Source: a virus. From it: a DNA stretch of 35,124 nt. Location of the stretch: positions 1 through 35,124 of IMG/VR virus record IMGVR_UViG_3300017750_000043, one strand, 5' to 3'. The position numbers and the translations under genes were made by a program. Of the stretch, positions 14,172-18,947 are shown piece after piece. The number at the start of each line of letters is the position of its first letter. The first letter of the stretch is position 1. The notes below the pieces were generated by a model. That model ran no database searches. It was not told the DNA's origin and saw only the letters and a list, made by a program, of their open reading frames with translations.

Positions 14172-14595
14172 TTTCATACTCCTTTACAAATTGTAGTTCT
14201 TGACTTAACTCTTGTCGCATAATCTCATAACACGCATTAGCCAAACTTAGGCTATGCATGGTTGCATATAACCTTAACGCCTTAATAAGGTCTTCTCTTA
14301 GCTCTAATCGTACCCTTGCGGTTACATATGAGACCTTAGACCCTTTCAGGTGTCTGTTTAGTTTAGGTTTAAGCCTTCTAATAAGCCTCTCTTCGAGGTT
14401 TATTCGCTCATCATAACTCTTTATATGCCTAACCTTAATTGATGCGTATTTGCTCCTTTTAGGGTGCTTACTAACACGATAATTAACATCCTTGGATTGC
14501 CCTATATATATAAGACGATTATCTGTATCATACATTGCGTAAATTCCAGGCTCTGGCTTGATGTTTTCAACTTTGATATGTGTGATCCAATTCAT
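14158..14595 (-). CDS. GIY-YIG endonuclease fused to a probable ribbon-helix-helix domain
   Basis: 145 aa. The nuclease domain (1-85) has PGIYAMYD (G17-I-Y19), LIYIGQSKDVNYR (Y30-I-G32, R40), the catalytic Glu in NLEERLI (E69) and an Asn at 80 (PKLN). Residues ~88-135 (VTARVRLELREDLIKALRLYA...SLANACYEIM) match the beta-strand-two-helix pattern of Arc/MetJ ribbon-helix-helix DNA-binding domains. Such a nuclease could be a homing endonuclease or a junction-processing enzyme. Start and upstream stop overlap as ATGA. It lies inside the replication operon. Confidence 0.8.
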   Translation of the reverse strand: MNWITHIKVENIKPEPGIYAMYDTDNRLIYIGQSKDVNYRVSKHPKRSKYASIKVRHIKSYDERINLEERLIRRLKPKLNRHLKGSKVSYVTARVRLELREDLIKALRLYATMHSLSLANACYEIMRQELSQELQFVKEYENGED

Positions 14596-14945
14596 TTTCC
14601 CCAGACTCCCTCATCAACAAGCTGTGCAATAATTCCATACACGCTTGCATCTTGAAAGGCATCGACATAGGTTTCGTTTTTTACTGCGTTCTTACCATCG
14701 TTCTTAAATAAGATGGTCATCAGTCTGTTTGCTTTATCATTCATGCGAATAACTAACGCTTTCAAGCTCATCCTACGATCTTCCTGAAGTCTCATATTGC
14801 CGCCGAGACTTATATTTGAGCTACCATAGTCGTGTTGCTTTCTACAGAATGTCTCGTATTGCGACTGCATGATTTCCTTGTACCTCTTGGTCATGTTTGG
14901 GTACTTTTTCTCCATCTTAGCGATATAGTTTTCTTCCACCATCAT
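14592..14945 (-). CDS. DUF1599 / Nmad1-like protein
   Basis: 117 aa, all helical. The signature KQHDYGSSNISLGGNMRLQ...RMNDKANRL...NETYVDAFQDASVYGII matches the DUF1599 family, also called nucleotide modification associated domain 1, which is distantly related to MazG-type NTP pyrophosphatases. In the family it is proposed to act in nucleotide metabolism linked to phage DNA modification; that role is predicted, not proven. The start (two ATGs in a row) follows AAAGGAG. It overlaps the GIY-YIG gene by four bases and the preceding tiny basic gene by 29. Confidence 0.75.
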   Translation of the reverse strand: MMVEENYIAKMEKKYPNMTKRYKEIMQSQYETFCRKQHDYGSSNISLGGNMRLQEDRRMSLKALVIRMNDKANRLMTILFKNDGKNAVKNETYVDAFQDASVYGIIAQLVDEGVWGK

Positions 14946-15063
14946 TCACTCCTTTCTTTTTGTTTTTTCGTTGTACTTGTTTCGCAGTTCTCCCATTAGA
15001 ATTTAACTGCTTGTTCAAAAGTATTCTTTTGCGCTTACGCTCTTTAGCCTTCTTGTTTGGCAT
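14917..15063 (-). CDS. 48-aa very basic protein
   Basis: ATG at 15063, stop TAA at 14917. The sequence MPNKKAKERKRKRILLNKQ with NGRTAKQVQRKNKKK is mostly Lys/Arg and recalls short basic proteins seen in other phages. It overlaps the 54-aa gene by 20 bases and the DUF1599 gene by 29, in the style of the rest of the operon. Nucleic-acid binding is likely from charge alone. Real coding status is probable, not certain, given the size. Confidence 0.5.
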   Translation of the reverse strand: MPNKKAKERKRKRILLNKQLNSNGRTAKQVQRKNKKKGVNDGGRKLYR

Positions 15064-15208
15064 TTGGTTCGTTAACCCCTTTCCAGTCTTTATATCCTAA
15101 GAAATACCACCATCCATTACCGCCTTCCTTAAAAAACTCTTTTTTCTCTTTAATATATAGTGGGTCAGAAATACTTTTGTACTTCCAATGTCTTTCTACT
15201 TTTGCCAT
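15044..15208 (-). CDS. 54-aa protein of unknown function
   Basis: ATG at 15208 preceded by ACGAAAGG at good spacing; stop TAA at 15044. The sequence begins MAKVERHWKYKSISDPLYIK and has an aromatic centre (GGNGWWYFLGYKDWKG). The strong ribosome site and overlap with the next basic gene support a real gene. No family recognised. It lies among small early genes before DUF1599. Confidence 0.6.
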   Translation of the reverse strand: MAKVERHWKYKSISDPLYIKEKKEFFKEGGNGWWYFLGYKDWKGVNEPNAKQEG

Positions 15209-15300
15209 GATTACCTTTCGTATGTTAATTTTTTTGGCAACAACTCGTATTTATAATACCCTAGTTAAAAATTTAATTATCAAAACGCCAATCCCAATAA

Positions 15301-15459
15301 TTACACTTTTTTTAAATGCTGTTGCCAAATCTTTTTCACAGGACACTTGGTCATGTGTTTAATTCTATTTTCACCTGTTTGAAAGCCACACATATAATTA
15401 CCTTTGTGCTTGGCTCCAAATGCGCAGGTTTTATTTATCAGCGGACAATAGCCGAACAT
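15301..15459 (-). CDS. 52-aa Cys/His-rich small protein
   Basis: ATG at 15459, stop TAA at 15301, overlapping the end of the Hjc-like gene by 29 bases. MFGYCPLINKTCAFGAKHK is followed by YMCGFQTG, IKHMTKCPVKKIW and QQHL; Cys 5, 12, 24 and 39 plus His 18, 35 and 48 could form a zinc knuckle. Short Cys-rich proteins of this CPL...C...C style are common in phage early operons, and the composition is unlikely for a random frame. No function assigned. Confidence 0.6.
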   Translation of the reverse strand: MFGYCPLINKTCAFGAKHKGNYMCGFQTGENRIKHMTKCPVKKIWQQHLKKV

Positions 15460-15730
15460 ATTCTTTAACAGGGATCACCGCAAAACTTTCACGATGATCC
15501 CCTCTGAACATAACTACATCACAGTTTCCAAGCTCAAGCCACTTCGGAATTGCTTTCCTACGCTTGGCTTGGATTTTAATGTCATCAGCAATTAAGTCAA
15601 CATCAGGTTCTACTCCCATCGAGCGACCATCACTACCCCACGCTCTTTGACATTTGAATCCCTCGTCAGTCAATTGTTCTAATAGTTCTCTCTCGTAGGC
15701 GTAGCCCTTGCGACTGCTCTTTGATGGCAT
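15431..15730 (-). CDS. Hjc-like Holliday junction resolvase (PD-(D/E)XK)
   Basis: 99 aa, short like archaeal Hjc. Motifs: RKGYAYERELLEQL (E13), CQRAWGSDGR, EPDVDLIAD (D43/D45) and IKIQAKRRK (Q54-x-K56, with Gln in the usual Glu position). The G-x-x-x-E...S-x-G/D...D...(E/Q)-x-K order is that of Hjc-type nucleases, which resolve four-way junctions in concatemers before packaging. AGGAG seven bases before the ATG supports the start at 15730. Confidence 0.8.
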   Translation of the reverse strand: MPSKSSRKGYAYERELLEQLTDEGFKCQRAWGSDGRSMGVEPDVDLIADDIKIQAKRRKAIPKWLELGNCDVVMFRGDHRESFAVIPVKEYVRLLSADK

Positions 15731-15812
15731 TATCTAACTCCTGTTGTAGTTTCTGTATTATGTGTTTAGGTTCGTTTCTGAGCTTAGAAAGGTAAATCTT
15801 CTTGCTCAACAT
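15666..15812 (-). CDS. Possible small helical protein overlapping its neighbours
   Basis: Started at the ATG at 15812 this frame gives 48 aa (MLSKKIYLSKLRNEPKHIIQ...), with a charged helix. It overlaps the SSB end by 29 bases and the Hjc-like start by 65 bases, and no SD is visible. The 53-base gap between SSB and Hjc needs no gene. The helical composition is plausible, but it may be a chance frame; low confidence is deliberate. Confidence 0.3.
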   Translation of the reverse strand: MLSKKIYLSKLRNEPKHIIQKLQQELDNAIKEQSQGLRLRERTIRTID

Positions 15813-16293
15813 CCGAATCCGATTCTGCGGTGAATCCATCGACTGGTACAAACCCTGTAGTTCTGCCCCCTGATTTAACGATTTGACATCCTGAAAGCCA
15901 TAAGCTCATAGAATTATCTCTATCATTCAATCTAGGTGCAATCATTAATTTGACAACGTCACCACCAAATGGCGTATCTTCTGTCTCTCTTGCTCCTGCA
16001 TCAAAACAAGGAAAGCTTGTCTTAGGGCTTTCACCTGATGTATAGAGCTTGGACTTAACCTTCAGGATATCGGTACCTTCTTCAGTCTTTGTTTGTCCAT
16101 TGATTTTGTTTGCTCCTGATTGCTTCATCCAAGAGTCCATCTCTTTTTTAAGCTCATCAGTTATAACAACGCTGATGTTATGGTCTCCTGGAGTTCCAAA
16201 AAACACATCAGGTTTATGTAGGTGTGACCACTTTACCTCAAGTTCGCCTGTAGTAAACGACTTAGGTATTGTAGTTTCTTTTTTCTTTGCCAT
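15784..16293 (-). CDS. ssb: Single-strand DNA-binding protein, phage type
   Basis: 169 aa. A beta-rich core (ELEVKWSHLHKPDVFFG, NISVVITDELKKEMDSW, GDVVKLMIAPRLNDRDNSMSLWLSGCQIV) is followed by a Ser/Gly linker and an acidic tail ending DVEQEDLPF, the C-terminal tip type used by SSBs to recruit partners. This resembles T7 gp2.5/DUF2815-like phage SSBs rather than the bacterial tetrameric type. ATG preceded by AAAGGAG. It sits with the RecB-like nuclease, resolvase, primase and ATPase in the replication operon. Confidence 0.8.
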   Translation of the reverse strand: MAKKKETTIPKSFTTGELEVKWSHLHKPDVFFGTPGDHNISVVITDELKKEMDSWMKQSGANKINGQTKTEEGTDILKVKSKLYTSGESPKTSFPCFDAGARETEDTPFGGDVVKLMIAPRLNDRDNSMSLWLSGCQIVKSGGRTTGFVPVDGFTAESDSDVEQEDLPF

Positions 16294-16303
16294 TTTATCT
16301 CCT

Positions 16304-16429
16304 TTAGCAATTAGTTATAACCAATAGCAATGCTAACACTACTATTAGTATGGTTTCTACGTTTTTCCATAACTCAAACACAACGAAATGTGCTAAGTCC
16401 ATAAGAAAATTAATCAACGAAGTTTTCAT
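16304..16429 (-). CDS. 41-aa single-span membrane protein
   Basis: ATG at 16429 preceded by GGAGAGG; stop TAA at 16304. The sequence starts MKTSLINFLMDLAHFVVFEL and ends in a strongly hydrophobic stretch (TILIVVLALLLVITNC), so one membrane span with a short tail. It overlaps the end of the 71-aa gene by 20 bases and ends 10 bases before the SSB start, filling the gap exactly. Function unknown; an early host-takeover or superinfection-related membrane peptide is possible. Confidence 0.6.
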   Translation of the reverse strand: MKTSLINFLMDLAHFVVFELWKNVETILIVVLALLLVITNC

Positions 16430-16625
16430 AGCCTCTCCTCTCAGCTTTTTTCATAATTTCTTCGAAAAGAAATATATCTGAACCTTCTTCAGTATCAACG
16501 ATATGAAGTTGATCTTTCTTTTTTACTGTGTAATTAATGTTTTTCTTATCCAAAATACGAACAATGTATTCTAACATAGACATCTTTTCGTCTTTGGAAT
16601 CAAATTTTATGATACCCTTACTCAT
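16410..16625 (-). CDS. 71-aa early protein of unknown function
   Basis: Begins MSKGIIKFDSKDEKMSMLEY and continues with VRILDKKNINYTVKKKDQLHIVDTEEG, a mixed alpha/beta composition with many charged residues. It follows the Cro/CI-like gene across an 84-base structured gap. No SD is seen before the ATG at 16625, whose upstream region is instead one arm of a long inverted repeat (16692-16701 / 16632-16641), so its translation may be controlled by that structure. No family recognised. Confidence 0.65.
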   Translation of the reverse strand: MSKGIIKFDSKDEKMSMLEYIVRILDKKNINYTVKKKDQLHIVDTEEGSDIFLFEEIMKKAERRGYENFVD

Positions 16626-16631
16626 GATATG

Positions 16632-16701
16632 TGGGGAGCTAATCGGTTTTCAACTAAGGGAGAGTTGTAGGTAATATAACGAAAGGGTGAATAGCTCCCC
16701 A
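16632..16701 (-). ncRNA. Structured intergenic RNA element after the regulator gene
   Basis: Perfect 10-bp arms TGGGGAGCTA (16632-16641) and TAGCTCCCCA (16692-16701) enclose 50 bases. Inside are a small hairpin (CAACT/AGTTG, 16651-16667) and, read on the minus strand, CCCTTTCGTTA (16687-16677). The latter is the exact complement of the TAACGAAAGGG ribosome site of the amidoligase (7798-7808) and HNH genes (10812-10822). It could be a leader hairpin that hides the start of the 71-aa gene, a terminator-like end, or an antisense RNA. An RNA role is inference. Confidence 0.4.
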
Positions 16702-16709
16702 TATTTAGA

Positions 16710-16904
16710 CTATACATTATACAAACTTTCTGGTTCTTCGCCAAGAACATTCGCAATGTCAATTCTAGTTTGACTATCCATAGTTCTTTGTCCCTTAAGC
16801 ATCATATGTATTAAACTATGGCTTTTGTTTAACTTTCGAGCCAACCATCTTTGGCTGCGCTCTTCATCTTTTAGTTTTTGTTTTATTCTCTCTAAATGGT
16901 TCAA
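16710..16904 (-). CDS. Cro/CI-like HTH regulator
   Basis: 64 aa, a bare XRE-family helix-turn-helix: LERIKQKLKDEERSQRWLARKLNKSHSLIHMMLKGQRTMDSQTRIDIANVLGEEP. The QRWLARKLNKSHSLIHMML segment is the HTH. There is no peptidase or dimerisation domain, so it is Cro-sized. TTG start at 16904, six bases after AAAGGA. Divergent from integrase; its promoter probably shares a -35 with the integrase promoter. It likely binds the TTGTTCACA palindromes in three control regions and so sets the lysis-lysogeny choice; that binding is inferred. Confidence 0.85.
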   Translation of the reverse strand: MNHLERIKQKLKDEERSQRWLARKLNKSHSLIHMMLKGQRTMDSQTRIDIANVLGEEPESLYNV

Positions 16905-17003
16905 AACAAGTCCTTTCCTTTTGTCAAGTATACAAAATGTAAAATATTACTTGCAATCAATTTGTTCACAATAATATATTAAAACAAACAATGGAGAGTT
17001 TTT
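16905..17003. promoter_or_regulatory. Divergent regulator/integrase promoters with operator site B
   Basis: The palindrome TTGCAA (16951-16956) can serve as -35 for both strands: leftward with TATACT (16932-16927, 18-base spacer) for the regulator, rightward with TATATT (16975-16980, 18-base spacer) for integrase. The motif TTGTTCACA (16962-16970) lies between the shared -35 and the integrase -10, and just upstream of the regulator -35. A protein bound there would block integrase and leave, or aid, the regulator. attP may also lie here but cannot be seen. Confidence 0.55.
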
Positions 17004-18005
17004 ATGTCTAAAATTATAAAATTACACAACGATAAATACCGCATTACCTACCAAGATCCTGACTTAGGTAAACAGGTAAAGCGAGTAATAACTGGAAAGT
17101 CTAGGGCAAAAAGTTACTTTGATCGTGTCAACAGTATTATAGATGCGAACAAATTGCAAATCGAGATTCCTCGTAAATTCAACAATAACTATACTTTACA
17201 GGAACTTAAAGATGAGTTTCTTGCGTTCATTATTAAGAATAGAAGTGAACATACATATAAAAGATATTGTACTTCTTTATGTAATCTTATAAAATGTTTC
17301 TCTAGTACTATTAAAGTTGAGAACATAGATATTGAGTTGTATAAAGATAGGAACAATCATCGAAAAGCAAATGGAGTCAATGGTGATCTTAGGGCAATAA
17401 AGAGTGCATTTTCTTGGGCAATCAGCCGTAAAAAGATTCAATCTGCACCTATAATAAGCTATTATAAAATCGCTAAGAAGAAAATCAATGTATTGTCTGA
17501 TGATGATATCAAGACTCTAATAAATACAGCCACAGGGGATACAAAAAATCTTGTACGATTTTATCTATTAACAGGCGCAAGAATATCTGAACCATTACAA
17601 AAGAACTTTACTTGGAGCGATGTAGACTTTATGAACAATCGCATCTCAATGACACGCAAGGGTAATAGAAAGTCTTGGGCAAGTGTATCGCAATCTGCTA
17701 TGGATATATTGTATAATTGGATGGACAGGGAAGCTCCTATACCTTACACTGATTCGTACGTCAGGAATAGATTTGAAACTCTAAGAGATGAGACTGACAT
17801 ACAATTTACAGCACACGACCTTAGAAAAGCTTCTGGAGCAATATTATTACGTCAAGGGGCTTCAATATTTCATGTGTCCAAGTTCTTAGACCATACAAGC
17901 GTAGATATTACTGTAAAGTATTATGTAGATCTTTTAAATGAAGAAAAGCGTGAACTGTATGAATCTGTAGCTACGCACTTAGACTCTATCGTTAGTCAAG
18001 TTTAG
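17004..18005 (+). CDS. int: Tyrosine-recombinase integrase
   Basis: 333 aa. An N-terminal arm-binding-like segment (1-55), a core-binding SAM-like domain (YTLQELKDEFLAFIIKN..., 62-150), and a catalytic domain with R193 (TGARISEP), K219 (TRKGN), H271-x-x-R274 (HDLRKASG), H297 (LDHTS) and the nucleophile Tyr in VKYYV (306/307). All catalytic residues are present, so it should integrate and excise the phage. ATG preceded by GGAGAG. It converges on, and overlaps by 27 bases, the last late gene. No excisionase is recognisable. Confidence 0.93.
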   Translation: MSKIIKLHNDKYRITYQDPDLGKQVKRVITGKSRAKSYFDRVNSIIDANKLQIEIPRKFNNNYTLQELKDEFLAFIIKNRSEHTYKRYCTSLCNLIKCFSSTIKVENIDIELYKDRNNHRKANGVNGDLRAIKSAFSWAISRKKIQSAPIISYYKIAKKKINVLSDDDIKTLINTATGDTKNLVRFYLLTGARISEPLQKNFTWSDVDFMNNRISMTRKGNRKSWASVSQSAMDILYNWMDREAPIPYTDSYVRNRFETLRDETDIQFTAHDLRKASGAILLRQGASIFHVSKFLDHTSVDITVKYYVDLLNEEKRELYESVATHLDSIVSQV

Positions 18006-18947
18006 CTGTATATCATATAATCCTGATGCAACCTCAGTTGCTACAAATGGATTATCTGATGAGAATGCGTATCGATATTCTGAACCATCTTCAATAAGTA
18101 TACGTTGATTCTTTCCTTGACTAATAATATTCTCTATAGAGTCTTTTACAGTTTCACTAGCCAAGCTGAATTGATACTGATAGAACTCTTCATCGTCATT
18201 TTCTTTGTTTGCATATTCAAACCCACTATAACTTTCAAGTACGCTTGTCCTGGGTTTGGCTCCAGTTCTAATTCCGATATCAAAGTTTCTAGGTAGCTCA
18301 TAACGCTCACCCATAAAGATTTCACTAAGCTCCACATCAAAACTACCTGATAACTGCAACAGTACAATATCTGTGGTTACAGGGCTAGAGCTTAAGTCTA
18401 TTATTGTCCATCCTGATGATGATATTGTGCTTTCTTTTATAAGACCTAAACTATCATTTGGGTTGTCTGCGGTTAAGAAGATATTGCCATTGCTAGTAAG
18501 AAATGTTTTACTTGCAGATGTCAGGAATACTACATTCTTATCCGTAGCGAATACTTTTACAGTTGCAGCAGTATTGACAGTAGGAGCATAAAATGCAATG
18601 AAATCGAATGTAGATGTATTAGTAAACTCGTAGCGAAGTCCAATGTCAGTACCTGTATCCGCAGTCTTAAATAGTTTATTGTTTGATGTATAAAATGTCT
18701 CACTTGCCGAAGTCTCAAATGTTTTTAGACTTGTAAAGTCTGTTTGTAGCGTGTCTTTATAATCATATAGAACGCTTGGTGTTTTTGTGGTATAGTCTGC
18801 TTGAAATGCTGAAGTAGCAATACTACCAAACTTGCGTGCTTCTAGTGAAAATAAAGTTGTGTTGTCTCCAAAGTCTATTGTAACCGATGAATTAATAAAT
18901 CCTTCTGTGGGTGGATTTAGATCTATAGTATCTGTATATAGAATCAT
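17979..18947 (-). CDS. Tail protein, paralogue of the 21895-22647 protein
   Basis: 322 aa. The C-terminal half (FDIGIRTGAKPRTSVLESYSGFEYANKENDDEEFYQYQF...) aligns by eye with the 250-aa protein at 21895 (FGVDVVESYGGNEYANKRHDGKRMWEISF...), and the N-terminal part has matching beta-rich modules. Internal near-repeats occur (SASETFYTSNNKLFKTAD and SASKTFLTSNGNIFLTAD). The two probably make related distal-tail or fibre-attachment pieces. It is the last late gene, overlapping the fibre gene by four bases (ATGA) and ending within the convergent integrase end. Confidence 0.7.
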   Translation of the reverse strand: MILYTDTIDLNPPTEGFINSSVTIDFGDNTTLFSLEARKFGSIATSAFQADYTTKTPSVLYDYKDTLQTDFTSLKTFETSASETFYTSNNKLFKTADTGTDIGLRYEFTNTSTFDFIAFYAPTVNTAATVKVFATDKNVVFLTSASKTFLTSNGNIFLTADNPNDSLGLIKESTISSSGWTIIDLSSSPVTTDIVLLQLSGSFDVELSEIFMGERYELPRNFDIGIRTGAKPRTSVLESYSGFEYANKENDDEEFYQYQFSLASETVKDSIENIISQGKNQRILIEDGSEYRYAFSSDNPFVATEVASGLYDIQLNLTNDRV

